From Aphelocoma coerulescens (taxonomy: Eukaryota > Chordata > Aves > Passeriformes > Corvidae), in contig NW_027184078.1 of NCBI RefSeq assembly GCF_041296385.1, positions 434,001 to 498,000 on the forward strand: a stretch of 64,000 bases of DNA. Direction: 5' to 3'. This document shows positions 18,762 to 31,012 of this stretch, piece by piece. The notes below the pieces were generated by a model, which saw only the letters and a list, made by a program, of their open reading frames with translations, made no database searches and was not told the DNA's origin. The position numbers and the translations under genes were made by a program. Within the stretch, counting starts at the first letter, position 1; the number at the start of each line of letters is the position of its first letter.

Positions 18762-21051
18762 CTGCAAGGAAAAGAAAGGCAGAGGTGGGAGGCAGAGTTC
18801 CTGCACAGCCCTGCCTTTCCCTGCTCTGGGCTGTGCAGTGAAGATGATGGGCTGAACCTGCACATCTCACTGGCAGAGGGATTTTTCTGTCCCAGCCTTC
18901 ACAACCCTCACTCCCCTTTCCCAGCCTGGCTTCTCCCAAGCTCTCAGCAGCTGTGCTCAGCCAGAGTGTGGAGCAGCTGTGCTGGCTGCACTCAGGGCAG
19001 CTCAGAGCCTCAATCCTTGTTCCCAGAGGATGGGAGCCAATGTGTGCCTGGGGCAGTGATGCATTTGGTCTCTCCCTTCCCTCTTTGAATTAGAGCTCAA
19101 TCATGCTGCAGGTAGTCTTCCGCAACCAAGAAACTTAGCTCTCTCCAGGTAGCAAAAGAAGGGCCAGAGAGACTCAGATTCCTGTGACATGGGCTTTAGG
19201 AGGCAACCATACTAAACAGCCCTGGGTCAGACAGCAGCAACCCTGCACCAGGGTACAATTTTGGCCTAAACTTTTACCCTCAATTTCCCCAAATCACTCA
19301 CCAATCTTCAGGACACAGTAGTTGGCTGCAGCCATGAGGAGGAGGAGGGAGATGGTCACCACTCCCACTAGCATGCATGTGGGAAAGGTGTGGGATTGCC
19401 TGGAATGAGGAGCTGTGGGAACATGATCTGTTGGAGAAGAGGAAGCAGAGAACAGCCAATGGCCTTAGAGGAAAACAAACTTCCAGCTTATGAACCTCCC
19501 AATGTCCTGGTATTGACAACTGGGCAGTCTTGGCCTGATGCTGAGGGACATTGGGTGTGAGGGAGGGAATCACTCACCAGCAGTGGATGTCCATGCCTGG
19601 GAGCTGGACCCGCTGCCTGGGAGGAGAAAGGGACAGGGAGAGAGTCTGCAGCTCCACCAGGTCCTGCACAGACTGAGACACTGTGGGGACCCCCAATCCA
19701 CCCTCTATCAACTGTGGGGATCAATAAATGAATGCTCTGCTCAGCTGTGGCTCTGCATTAGATCTGGCACCACCACTCTGCCCTTTCTGTGATGCTGGGG
19801 CAGGAGAGGAGCAGGATGCTCTGCTGGGACTGGCAGGAGTGTCCCTGGTGCCCAAGGCTGTGCTGAACTGCACCCTGACCCCCAGCATCCCAACTGCCCA
19901 GGGACATGCCATGGGGCAGGGCCGGATCCCCTCCCTCAGCTGGGGTCTCAGGAGCCCTGGAGTGTTTCCTGTGTGTGCCCCAGTGCCACGACTCACCTGT
20001 GACACTCAGGTTTGTGGGAGCACTGAGGACAGAGTTCCTCATTTGGTTGCTGTTGTCCTTATGCTGGTATCCACATGTGAATGTTCCTGAGCTCTCTATC
20101 ATCATGGACAAGGTCACAGAGTAACTCAGCTGAGGTTCTTGGGCTTTTGGGCTGAGCATCTCCACCTCATCCTGGCAGAAAACTACTTTTATATTGGGAG
20201 TCTGATGTTTAATGAGAAAGTGAAGCAAAACCCATTCTCCCTGCTGAGCATTGGAGGCATTCAAGAAGAGCTCAGGAGCTGGGAGATCACCTGGAGACAG
20301 GGCACAGGGACAACTTGGGAGAGTGTTCTGTTGTCAGAGGTGGAAAATGGCTCAGATGGGGAACAAAGAACTTCTCCATTCCCATCTTCAGCCCCACTCA
20401 AATGCCTTGATGGGACCTATCCCCGTAGTCACCATGCCCTGGGGAGCTGCAGATGTCCTGGGCCATCACAGCCACACCTGTACTGTGGGGCACAGAGGAG
20501 TTTGGTCAGATGGGCAGCAACCCAGCTCAGCCCCTGTGCCCCTGTCCATGTTCCCATTGCTGAGTCTTTGCTGGGCCAGCACCTTCCTACCCATGTGGCT
20601 CCATCCTGTATCTCCTTTGTCTCCTGGCTTGATACCTCCCCACGCCCATTTTTGTGGGTTTGTGGTTCTAGATGGATGCCTCTGACTCCCAAAAGCACTT
20701 CAGCATATACCAAGTCTCTCACTATCAGACAAACCACCTTAAAGGGTTTGGGAATTGCCCCTTGGCTCAGAGGTGCATGGGAGCTGGAGGAAGCACTGGT
20801 CCTGCTGCCCTCCCCAGAGCAGCTCTGCCCCTCAGGGCTGCACGGCTGCTCCACACACCCTTTCCCCTGGGGCCTGCCCTGGGCCCAGCACGGGCCCTGT
20901 CCTGCCCCGCTCAGCAGCCCTGCAGTGCTGAGCCCCAAGGCAAAGCCATCCCCAACTCACCCAGCAGCAGCAGCAGCAGGAGGAGGAGGAGGAGGAGGAG
21001 GAAGGCCGGGCGAGCAGGAGACAGCCTGGCACATCCCGCCTGGGCCAGCAT
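18737..21051 (-). CDS. Single-Ig transmembrane receptor, FcR-like (right, intact copy)
   Basis: Minus-strand gene assembled from exons that all join in phase 1: signal peptide 21051-20961, Ig domain 20290-19997, stalk 19616-19578, transmembrane 19427-19302, and a possible small cytoplasmic exon 18761-18737. It encodes a cell-surface protein with one Ig-like domain, a short Ser/Gly stalk and one membrane helix. The Ig fold resembles Fc-receptor-like or related leukocyte receptors, but I cannot name an orthologue. The membrane segment has no obvious charged residue for adaptor pairing, although TM exon boundaries may hide one. The gene is convergent with its decayed copy at 12440-14240. An antisense LTR (21302-21874) sits about 250 bp upstream of the start codon. 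The 3' end is not resolved. Confidence 0.65.
19302..19427 (-). CDS. Transmembrane exon of the right receptor
   Basis: 126 bp, phase 1 at both ends, acceptor CTTCTCCAACAG and donor GTGAGT. It encodes a short polar lead followed by CMLVGVVTISLLLMAAANYC, a clear membrane helix. Confidence 0.75.
19578..19616 (-). CDS. Stalk mini-exon of the right receptor
   Basis: 39 bp, phase 1, encoding GSGSSSQAWTSTAG. Acceptor CTCCTCCCAG, donor GTGAGTGATT. Confidence 0.65.
19997..20290 (-). CDS. Ig-domain exon of the right receptor
   Basis: 294 bp, fully open, phase 1, donor GTGAGTCGTGG. The F-strand cysteine is kept (GTFTCGYQH). The B-strand cysteine of the partner (VIFWCQIS) is replaced by phenylalanine (VLLHFLIK), while a cysteine appears downstream in VVFCQDE. 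The usual intradomain disulphide is thus lost or rewired. Confidence 0.75.
20961..21051 (-). CDS. Signal-peptide exon of the right receptor
   Basis: ATG at 21051, 30 codons plus one base, donor GTGAGTTGGGG. It encodes an N-terminal leader with 13 consecutive leucines, coded by CTC/CTG triplets. The left copy's expanded array derives from this stretch. Confidence 0.75.
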
Positions 21052-21301
21052 TGTTTGGGGCACTGCAGCCACAGCCTCTCCTTGCAGCGTCTGCTGTGGG
21101 CTGAGCTCTGCCCAGCGCTTCAAGAGCTGCCTGGCCCGGGGCTTGCAGCGTGCCTGGGACTGGTCCTGCTGCAGGGCTGGGGCTGGCAGGGCCTTTCCCA
21201 CACCGAGCGGCTGTGGCCAGCGGGGGCCCTGCCTCAGCCCCGCTGTGGCCACTGCGGCTGCAGAGCCCCCGCTTTCATTTCCGCACCCTGTGAGCCCAGA
21301 C

Positions 21302-21874
21302 TGTTATAAGCAGTTTGGTCCCTGTTAATCAATAACGTTAATGAGCTAATTGGTTGAGCTGGTGGACTTTTTTGGGTTGGGGGTTGGGGTGTAGTTAGTT
21401 ATTAACTGAATTTCAATGTTGGAAATTTATTTGTATTTGGGGTAGCACTTATGTATCACCATTGGATGACACGTGGGACCGGCCTGTGGGTTGGAGTATC
21501 TGGAAAGTTCTGAGGTGGACATTACATCATCTCTTATTGCACCAGAGAGGACATGGATTGGACTATAAGAGCAACCAATGAAATTGCCCTGTGGCCAAAT
21601 GATTGATAAAGAACGCACCTCTAAACGAGCCAATGACAGCAAGGATCAAAAGTGACTGGCCAATCTGAAGTGGGCCAAAAGACTATATAAACTGTTCCGG
21701 TGCCAGGCAAGGGGTCCTCCTTTGCTGACGTGCTTTTTAGGGGAGCATCCAGTATTGGGCGCGCTGCTTCGCCTGCCTTGTTGTCTTGGGTTCTTTAGCT
21801 ACTCTCGGTTCCTGTTCTCAGTCACTGTTAATAAAACCTATTAAAATTGGCAACATTGTCACCTGTTTCTGACA
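21302..21874 (+). repeat. LTR inserted upstream of the right receptor
   Basis: The LTR runs TGTTATAAGCAGTTTGG...CTGTTTCTGACA, with an ACTATATAAACTG TATA box and an AATAAAA signal. It resembles 7356-7893. The left arm (reverse complement of about 12187-12199) shows the uninterrupted site GAGCCCAGAGCACGAG. Here the flanks read CAGAC and CGGAG, each one base from CAGAG, consistent with a decayed 5-bp duplication. Confidence 0.8.
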
Positions 21875-22720
21875 CGGAGCACGAGCTGTGTTTGCTTGTC
21901 CCTCTGGGGCAGCCTCCTCCCTGCAAAGCCCTCCTGAACCTGTCCCTTCGTTCACAGAGCCTGGTCTTTGTGAGGGATACCAAGAGCCATAAAAGCTGCT
22001 GGAGGGACAACAGGGCAGGACACCAGCAATCCTGCAGCTTCCTGATACTTCCACCTCCAAGTGATAGAGGAGCCAGTGAGGAGCGGGGCTCTGCTGGATC
22101 TCCTGCTCACCCAGTACAAGGCACTTGCTGTTCTGCTGCCCAAGGTGCCTCTGCAAGGGGCACTGTGACCAGCTGGCCCATGCCCAGGGACCTGCCCTTG
22201 GCTGCAGCACAATTGGCCTGGCTTTATTTATGGAGAACATTTTGGTGCCCTGAGTCCCCCACTGCCATTTGTCCCTCCCAGGTGAAGGAAGGAGACTGGG
22301 GACTGAGAAGGAGGGAAGGCTCTGTTGTGTCCCCCTGTGCAGTGGTTTAGTGCACGGAAGAGGAGACACGGCTTTGCTGCAGATCTTGCACAGCCTGGAG
22401 CTGCAGGTCATGGCCACGAGTGTCCCAGATGGGACAGGAGAGTCCAGGGCTGCAGGACCACCCTTTGGTGGTGGCACTGGGAGAAGAGGGTGAGATTTGG
22501 TGCAGCCTGTGCACATCCTTGGGATGAAATGGACACAGTTCAGAGCCCTGCTGCCAGTGAGTTATTGCCCAGCACAGATGAACAGAGAGCAAAGGTGGGT
22601 GTGAGAAAGAGGGTGCAGACAGTGTTGAAATAACTGCCATCAAAACCTGAAACCACAATCTGAGCTTTCATCAGAAACAGTCTTTAATTTTTACACCTTC
22701 AGCCTGTGCAGAGATGTCCC
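21875..22720. other. Right-arm stretch without recognised gene
   Basis: The first about 55 bp continue the inverted duplication. The rest shows no domain or repeat I recognise. Confidence 0.3.
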
Positions 22721-23244
22721 AGGTAATTGATCTTATATGGTGGGTTTGGAGCATGTCCTTACATGTTGCCGTATTGCACCTCCTTTGTCTCATGGCAAAA
22801 TAGCTTCTTATTATTGCTCTGAGTTCAGATGTCAGAAACATTCATGGTTAGTCATTTTTACTGAGATTTTTAACTACTAATTAAGCATTAAAAGACATTC
22901 TTAATCTGTGCATGAAACAGTTCAAGCCGGATGAGTAAATCCAATTTTTTATCCCATGTTCACCACCAGAATCATTATCAGAATCCCCTGACTTTTCTTT
23001 CTCAAGGCACCTCTCATCCCATCTCATTCAATTCCCATTTTACTGAAAATCCTAAATTTCCAGTTTAGGGCACTATCTGCATTCCTCCTCTAATTCCATA
23101 TTACTTTATTGTGGGGTTTCAGTCTGTTCAAGCACAGCTGGGACATGGTTCCAGCTCTCATCATCCTGACAAACTTTATGACATGCCCCCAGTTAGGGCG
23201 ATAATGCAATGACAAGAGGCAATGGTGTCTCATTTTCATTTACA
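22721..23244 (-). repeat. Inverted duplicate block 2 (right arm)
   Basis: Reverse-complement partner of 8738-9273, non-coding. Confidence 0.85.
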
Positions 23245-23439
23245 ATCTCCACTTTACGTGGTAGTAACAAGGGGGAAAAAACCTCCATGGATCAAATTAC
23301 CTCAGCTTGTTCAAACACTTGATCACCCTCATGGGCAAAATACTACCAAAACCATTCTGTATATTTAATGGGCATTCTCATGTTGCAGCTTGTGTCTCTG
23401 AGCCAGTCAAGGCACCTCACCAAGAAGATGTCAAATGGA

Positions 23440-23680
23440 GAGAGAAATGCAGCAAGGCCATTGAGGCCCAAACTGCTCCCTGGGTCTGACAGACATTGTT
23501 CCCTGGGGAGGTGGTGGAGCCTCCATCCTCGGAGATATTCAAAAGCCTCTGGGAAAGGATCTGGCCAACCAGCTCCAGGTGTCCCTGGGTGAGCAGAGGA
23601 GTTGGACCAGGTGATCTCTTGGGGTCACTCCCAACCTCACCTACTCTGTGTTTCTGTGATCCTGTACAGGGCATGTGACA
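23440..23680 (+). mobile_element. CR1 LINE 3'-end fragment
   Basis: It contains the CR1 3' features GTGGTGGAGCCTCCATCC, GAGATATTCAAAAGCC, ACCAGGTGATCTCTTGGGGTC and CTGTGATCCTGT near the end. 5'-truncated, as usual for CR1. Confidence 0.8.
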
Positions 23681-23935
23681 CCTGGAACCATAGTTTTCAG
23701 AATTTCCAAAGTCAGATGTGGCTGTATGCATACCCAATTCTGGTTTGTGTTTAATTTTCACTTCCTCTTGACTGTTTAACCTTTGCAGATGTGGTGACAG
23801 AAAGTGCATAAGAAGATGAGTGGTGTGATACAGAGGCACAGAATGCTTCTGAGCCTGTTGTTTCATTCCACTCTGGGGAACTGTGGGGGGTTCTTTTTAA
23901 ATGGATGACCTAGGACAGAATTAAGCCAAACAAGG

Positions 23936-24920
23936 TGAATATTCCGTCTGAGAATTGTTTATTGGTAATGAAAAGAGTGTTGCCCTACCAAAGAAGAATA
24001 GGAAAGGAAGAAAAGGAAGACGGAAAAGGAAAAAAGAATAGGGGAGAGCAGCAGAGAGAACAGAGAGAAACAGCAGGAGTTACCACTGGAGCTCTGGAAT
24101 GTGCTGTCAATGTCCAACCGGCAGAAGGTGTGTGCACACTCCCTGCCGAGGGGAGCCTGCGCAGCTCTCGGAGGGGCACGGCTCCACAGGCACAGCTCCC
24201 ACGTCGATGGGCGGCCAAACACGAGGTGAGTGGGGATCGGGAAGGAGGTGCAGAACCCTGGACAGGACCATGGTGGTGTCACAGTAGCGGGCTGGATCCG
24301 TGAAGCGGGGTTGGAAGCAGATGGCTCAGGCAGGAACGAGACAGGCAGGGACGAAGCACGTAGGGTATCAGGCAGGAATGCAGAGAGGCAGGACAGGAGA
24401 TGGGTGGAGAAGGTGAGGGAGACAAAGTGGCAGGGCAGGACACAAGCTAGGTGGTCAGCAGGCATCCAGCTAGCTGAGAGGAAGACCGAGCGAGTGAGCA
24501 ATGGAAAGCAAAAAGAGCAAAAAGCTTTCAGCGAGCGCAACAGGTAAAAAGCCTCCAGGGCAAAAAAAGCCAAAAGACCAAAAGAGCCTGGAGCTTGTGA
24601 CAGAGTTACTGTTATACCCCCTGGCTCTTCCCAAGGGTTGCTTGCTGGCAGACCACTGGTCCAGTCAAATATTCGATTGCAGTCCGTTGGTGGAGACCTT
24701 TTGCCATCCGATTGGAGAACCTTTCTAGAAGGCACAGTCCACACAGTACACAGACACAGTAGGAGACCACCAGAGTGTCCTTGGTGGTCTCCTACTGACT
24801 GCCTATTACTGAAATGGGTTTCAGGCAAAGTCTCCCAGAGACAGGGCTTTCCTCCATCTTCTCCTAGCTGCCTTCTGCAAGTTAATGTGTGTGAAGCCCC
24901 TCTCCCACATACCTCTGACA
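23936..24920 (-). repeat. Solo LTR, about 1 kb
   Basis: On the minus strand it starts TGTCAGAGGTATGTGGG and ends GGAATATTCA. A TTTATTGG-type poly(A) region (inverted) lies near 23955. AACAA occurs close to both edges (23929-23933 and 24921-24925), a possible target duplication with two extra bases on one side. The 320-codon minus-strand open frame over it has no retroviral domain and is taken as chance. Confidence 0.6.
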
Positions 24921-25640
24921 AACAATGTTGAGACAGAAATCAAAATTAAATTGACTTTTCACACTGGTGCAGTATTGATCACTGAGCAAAATGGAAGTCA
25001 GGAAGCAATTCCAACATGTTGGAAAAATCATTTTAGTGTGTTGCCTGTATCACTTTACTCCATAATTCTGGTTGTGGTTGAAGAAAGAATGGAGCTGGAA
25101 TTTCAATGTCCTCAGGAGAAGCCATTAAGGGAATTGTCTGTTGCTTCTGACTTCTTCTGTCCAGCCTTCATTACATTTGTCCTGAGCTTGACCTCCCACC
25201 CCACCTGCATTTCCTGGGCTCTCTGTGCTGGGAAGTGCTTGTGCTGCCTGAAGACTCAGATTATTTTTAGGGCATTTCTGCCTCCTGGGACTTGGTGTGT
25301 GATCCTCCTGTGCCATGGCTGATACATCGAGTGCCTGGCTTATGTAAATGAAGGAAACAGCATCCAAAGTGCCCCCCAAATCAGAGCAGCTGAGTTACCC
25401 AGAGAGTTCTGCACCAAATCTCAGGTAAGAGCCCTGGGAAGCTTGGATTTTAGGTATTTTAGCATTTAATGTGTGTGAATCATCTGGGATGTACAGCAAC
25501 ATGGTAATCATTTAATCTGGAGAATTAAGCATTAAGTTGCAGTTATTATTTCTATGTGATGTATTTATTATATTCTTCTTCCTATTTATTGGTCCTGATT
25601 TTGTTGCTCTTTTATCTCTGTGTAAAGGGATGAAGGGAGA
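24921..25640. other. Unassigned stretch
   Basis: No gene recognised between the two solo LTRs. Confidence 0.3.
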
Positions 25641-26151
25641 TGTGCTAGTTTGAAAACAAACCAGGGGGAGGCACCAAGTCAGAATAACAATTTAATGGAA
25701 ATTAAAGAAAAGTAAAAGAAAGTAAAAGAAAACACTGACAGAGTCAAGATACAACCTGAGTCCCTATTAGGCAGGGTAGTGGTAGCAGTCTGGTGGAATG
25801 GTGGCTGCAATCCTCTGAAGTGGTGATCCTGTAGTAGAAGGGGTCTGCTCTTCCTCAGAAAGTCCAGCGGTGGCTGCGTAGGTCCTGTCCTCTGGAAATC
25901 CAGTGGAGCCAGTATCTTTGGTGCTCAGAGTCCCAGATTATATCCACGATGGGATGCTTGGTTCCTCCCTCTGAGTGGAGCATCTCACAATATGGTAATG
26001 AGTCATGAGGCCAAGTGTTGATTAAGCTCGTTAACAGAAGATAGTCTGGAGGGAGTTATCTCTGAGTCATGCGGCAGGACAATGATGGGCCATTAACAGA
26101 AAGATAGTCTGGGGGGAGGAGGCAAGGAAAACACTGCCCCACCTGATTTCA
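25641..26151 (-). repeat. Solo LTR (ERVL-type)
   Basis: It has the avian LTR signature near the plus-strand left end (GTTTGAAAACAAACCAGGGGG, AGGCACCAAGTCAG) and right end (AACACTGCCCCACCTGA), with GTCATGCGGCAGGACAATG inside. Read on minus it is a TG...CA LTR. No clear target duplication. Confidence 0.75.
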
Positions 26152-26189
26152 ACGGCTCATGAGGATGGTAATAGAATACACCTCAGCCC

Positions 26190-26625
26190 AGGACAGGAGA
26201 ATAATTCAAGCAAACTGTGAGGAGAAAACTGGGAGCCAACCAGAAATGACATGAAGATTGAGCTCTCAGGCATGGGCCAAGAGTGCCCTGGAGAGACAAG
26301 CAGATCAGAGATCCCCAGCAGCACTCCCAGGGCTCCAGGACACCAGAAGGGCTCTCGTGGAGTGGTCTGAGATGAGATCCCACTGTCTCTGGGGTCTCTC
26401 CCATTCCATTTTGTCATCTTGGGATTTGAGTGGCCCATCTGACCAGGGCTGAAGACCTCCTGCAACTTCTTGCGGCTTAGACTGGGACATGTAGAAGAAA
26501 GCAGGAGCTGGAGATGAGAAAAGGGATTTCAGAGAGTATCCTGAGAGCATGGGCAGGTTTTGAGGTGAGATTGACACCAGAGGTGGTGGAAGCTCAATGA
26601 CAGGGCACAATGTGCATTGTATCTG
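26190..26625 (-). repeat. Inverted duplicate block 1 (right arm)
   Basis: Partner of 870-1290 on the opposite strand. Confidence 0.75.
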
Positions 26626-26639
26626 CCTGAGCTGCACAG

Positions 26640-29600
26640 GGCTCTGGATTCAGGGGCTCTGGCCCCATGCAGGGAGCTTTGTCATGTCCTGTGTCTCTGG
26701 CTGAATGGCAGTGAAATTCCTGGCTGCAGCACAGGCAGCCGTGGGAATCCTACCCTGAAAGTTCCAGTGCTGTGCACGGAGGTTTCTGGTGGCACTTGGG
26801 TGTTGTGTGGGTGTCCAGGAGATCGCATGCCCAGGTGTGATCAGCAGGACACAAGGCTTACAGGAGACACACACTTTTCTGCAGCAGCTGAACATGGGGC
26901 TTGAAGCAGGAAAAGCTCTAAAACAAGGAGGAGGGAGTGAAATATCTTGGCCAAGCCAAAGAGCACAGAACTGTTCAATTTTGTATTCGCAATGCCAGGA
27001 GAGTGGATGCCCACTGCAGGCAGCAGTGAGGGCCCACTGAGTCAAACAGGGGATCTCTGCTCTGCAAAGCACTTGGGATTGCAATGGAATTGGTCTTTGG
27101 GAACTGGAAGGAATCCCTGGTGCAGCTGCCCCTCTTCCTCGGGCTCATCAGGGCAGCTGTGAGATGTGAGGCTTTGGGAAAGGAGGAGCAGAGCTGCACA
27201 TGGGGCACCTGTAAGCTCTGCTGCTTTCTTGCCTGAGCACATCCTGGGCTGGGGGCAAGGGACAGAGGCAGAGAAGAGGAACAGAGCAAACCTTGTTGCT
27301 CAGCAGGGCCAGGAAGTTCTGCTGGGAGAAAGGAGATGGCCAGAGAGAGAGTTTAAGGGATCACTGGAAGCTGATGTCTTGAAACATTTCCCTTTCCCAG
27401 GCTCCTGCCCACTGCTTCAGGAACTCCCAGCAGCACCTTCCACTGTTCTCCTCTGATTCCCAGCAAAGCCAGCATGAGGATGAGCAGGAGAACCACGCTG
27501 AGCCAGGTTCACCCCTGGTGGAGCTGCATGGCTTGGGGACCCCTGTCCCAGGGACCTGAGCCCACCTGTGCCTCTGTGCTGACACCACCTGAGAACTGAG
27601 CGGGGAGAGCAGCTGGAGTTCCAGGCACACCCGAGTGGAGAGGGAGATTTCTGTGGGGTGGGATAGGCAGAACAGGAGCTGATAACTGGGGCAGGATGGA
27701 GCTGTGAGGGGGGTGGGCAAAGGAGGACCCACCCATAGCAATGATGCAAGGACTTGTGGCCATGGCAGAGCTTTGGGAGTACAGGTGTGTGGAGACCTAC
27801 ACAGAGTGTTCTGCCTTTCTGCTGTTGTGTCTCTGTCTGCCATAAGATTTTGGGAAAAGCTGTGGAGATGAGAAGCTCTCAGCAGTTTCTCCTGCATTAT
27901 CTCATCCATCTCTGTTTTAATTTGATCTTTCTTTCTCTAGGTGGATCTTTCTGCTCTTCATGTCATAAATCTTTAGAAATCCAGACTTTTACTACACAGA
28001 CAGGAAAAAATGATGCAAATGAAATAATACTGACAATCAATGAGGTGGAAATCAATGCAAAAACCTAACAAGGAAGAGGGAATTACCAATGGAATTCTTT
28101 AAAATTTTATTAATAACTAAATTTCAAGGAACTTTCAAAATTTCACAGTGACTATGGTGACTATTTACAAATGAACCTATCCTCAGTGATCGTTGCCATT
28201 ATGGGATTTGGTATAGATAATGTAAACCTATCCTTAACACGAGTGACTTGGTCATTTTCTCTGATATTGACCTAAAAATTCTTCTTGGAAACCCACTGAC
28301 AAAGACATGACATGTGATCTTCTGGAACACCCACAGACCGGCTTAATCTTTACTGTTTTATTTGTCTTTTCTTTTTCAGTGTTCAAAGTCAATCCCTAAA
28401 CAGACTGGTCAAAGTTCATCTTGAACTGAATGTGTGGAGATAGTTCTTAACCTGTTAACAAGCAAAAGCCAGCTCTAATTCTTAAATAAACCACACTTTG
28501 TGGGCATTGAGCAGGATCCCTGCTGGTCTTAGACATCTCTGAAACACTGAAGCTCCATTTGCACAACACCAAAACAAAGCACTCATATGGCAGATGAGAC
28601 AAATTCTTCTGTTCATTTTCCTTTGTTTCTACAGGTGGAAATTTTTCTGGCAAGAGGAAAAATACCTGTCCCATATCAGTGCTCACCTTTGCTGACCGAG
28701 GCAGGTAAGCAGCTCTCTGATGTTTCTTTCTCTCCTGAACAAGTGGTGAATGTACTGCTGCGGTCGGGGTGGAAAGGAACCACTCTCTTCCCTTCACCCC
28801 AGCTGTGCACACAGGGACCAGCAAGCTCTTCCCATCCCCCAGGTCTCCTCAGGCAAAGGTGGCAAGAACTGGGAGCATCAGCAGCACAGGTGTTTCCAGG
28901 GGGGCTCAGAGAGGAACTGAAAGTGACAGGGAATGGTCATTTGGGAGAAAAGCTGAGCTATGGACTGGCCCTCTGGGTCTGGTATTTGTTTCCCCAAGGA
29001 TGGTTCTGCTGCCTTTGGTGTCCAGAGCTGGCTGTGCTGTCCTGGTACAGCTTGGAAGGGGGGCTGCAGAGCAGGAGAGAAGGGCAGAATTCCCCCTCTG
29101 GAAAGGGCTGTTGGGCCCAGGCACCCCCTTGGGGCAGGGTCTTGAGGCAAAGTAGGGCTGATGATAATGCTGGAACTTCCTTCTCAGCAAGCAAGGCTGG
29201 TTCCAAGTCTGGCCACTTGGAACTCTTTCCTGTTGGAAGCTGCAACAGTGTGAAACTGCCTTGATTTATGGTAACTCAGGATGATGATAACTCCCAGAGC
29301 ACCCAGGGGTCAGCAGCCCCTGCAGAAATGTGAATAAGCTTAAAAATTTCCTGGTTAGTTTCATTTCCTTGAATGATTGAGGTTGTCAATTCATAAGCAG
29401 CAAACCTCATGTCATCACGACATTGTCTTTGTTTATCAATTAAATCATTCCTCTCATGATTCCAGAGCATTCAATGATCTTTTCAGACCTCACAGGTGTT
29501 GCAGAGTCAGTGTCAACTCCACTCCATTTTCTCCCCTTCTGGTCTAACACTGATTATTGCCCTCAGTTAAACTGTGGCCGGTTGTGTCTGTCAGCAGTGT

Positions 29601-30438
29601 TGACCATGAAGCCTTGGGGGATGGCAAAACTCTGCCTTTGTGTGTTACTTTGTTTGTTTGTTGATTTGGTTTTTTGTTGTGTTGAGTTTTTTAGACCTAT
29701 TTTCAGGTCTTCTTTTGAAAAGCATTCAGTTTGTTTGGGAATGTGGTTTTGGTCTCTGAAGTAGGAACTGATAACTTGTTAGACAGCGAGGTCTCTTTGG
29801 GGCCCTCCTTGGATGACAGGAACATTCTGTAAAAGTTGGATGAAAAAAAGACCATGACATTTGTCAGAAGAAGTTTCAGTGTTCCCGAACAAGGTGTGTA
29901 AGGTCTCAGCATGTTCTGGCTGGAATTCCTGGGTCAGATGTTCCTGTCTTGTGACATTTCCCTTTTCTAAGCCTCCAGCAGCTGATCCAGAGGGGAACCG
30001 GTTTCTACACGTCCTGTGTCACATCTGCCTCTCCCCAAATGTCTGGATTAATATCCCAACCCTAATAATATCTGAAACAGCCCCTGAGAGATATTTTTAA
30101 GTGACTGAGGAGCAAACCCCTCATTTCTAAGAACAACTGACCTCTTTCCCATATCAACTCTCCAAATTAATGCTTCCAACAAAATTTCCTATGGCTTTAT
30201 GGGAAAATCACCTGCAAAGCACAACTGTAGTGCATTTCCAAACCCTTAAAAACCCCTGGACAGCAGAAGCAGCAGAATTTAACATGACAGTTTCCAGAGT
30301 TCAGTGCCAGCTGCAGGTTGACATTCAGTGCCTTGAGCTCCCTGTGTAGTTTACGGACACGTGGGTGATGTGGTCAGTGGAACTGAGTTTGTGGCCATCT
30401 CACCCCAAGACCTTTGGCTTCTTGAATGATGTGAGACT
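26640..30438. other. Largely unassigned stretch
   Basis: No domain or known repeat was recognised with confidence. Positions 28634-28704 look like an exon (TTTGTTTCTACAG acceptor, GTAAGC donor) but encode nothing I recognise. Confidence 0.3.
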
Positions 30439-31012
30439 CTCATGGTTTAACCCCAGATGGCCACTAAGTACCACACAGCAGCTCGCTCACTCCCTGGTCC
30501 TTGGCACTCCCTGAGTGGGGAGGAGAATTGGAAAGAAAATTTTTGATTGAGACAAGAACAGCTTAAGAATTGAAAGAAAGTAAAAAAATATAGTAAGAAG
30601 AATTGCAATGAAAAGGAGAGAGGGGAAGAGAGAGGGAGGAATAAAACCCAAGCAATGCCCAGTCCAATTACTCACCACTCACTGAGCGTTGCCCAGGCTG
30701 CCCCTGGGCAGTGATCAGCCCCCTTCCTGCTAATTCATCAGTTTATATACTGGGCAGGACATTCTGTGGTCTGAAATATTCCCATGGCCCATCCAGGTCA
30801 CCTGTCCTGGCCCTGCTCCCTCCTGGTTTCTTGTGCAGCTCCACACAGGCAGAGCAAGAGACACTGAAAAGTCACTTGGGGTGAGCACAGCTGAGCAACA
30901 ACTGAAACATTGGTGTGTTATCAACATTGTTCTCATCCTGAATCAAAAAAAAAAAAAGCCCTGGACCAGCTACAAGGAAGAAAATTAACTCTATCCCAGC
31001 CAAAACCAGGCC
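30439..31012 (-). repeat. ERVL-type solo LTR
   Basis: Plus-strand ends match a well-known avian LTR read in reverse: CATGGTTTAACCCCAGATGG with CACACAGCAGCTCGCTCACTC at the left, and GTTATCAACATTGTTCTCATC with TTAACTCTATCCCAGCCAAAACCAG at the right. A 13-base A run lies at about 30945. Confidence 0.85.

Larger units (their letters stand above)
19440..21930 (-). repeat. Inverted duplicate block 3 (right arm)
   Basis: Reverse-complement partner of 12140-14240. It is interrupted by the LTR 21302-21874, which has no counterpart in the left arm. Confidence 0.85.

Noticed and set aside
23959..24921. 320-codon minus-strand open frame
   Set aside because: It coincides with a solo LTR and has no retroviral or host domain; Ser/Pro/Leu composition fits a chance frame.
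28634..28704. Exon-like segment with good acceptor and donor
   Set aside because: It encodes no recognisable sequence and no neighbouring exons could be joined to it.
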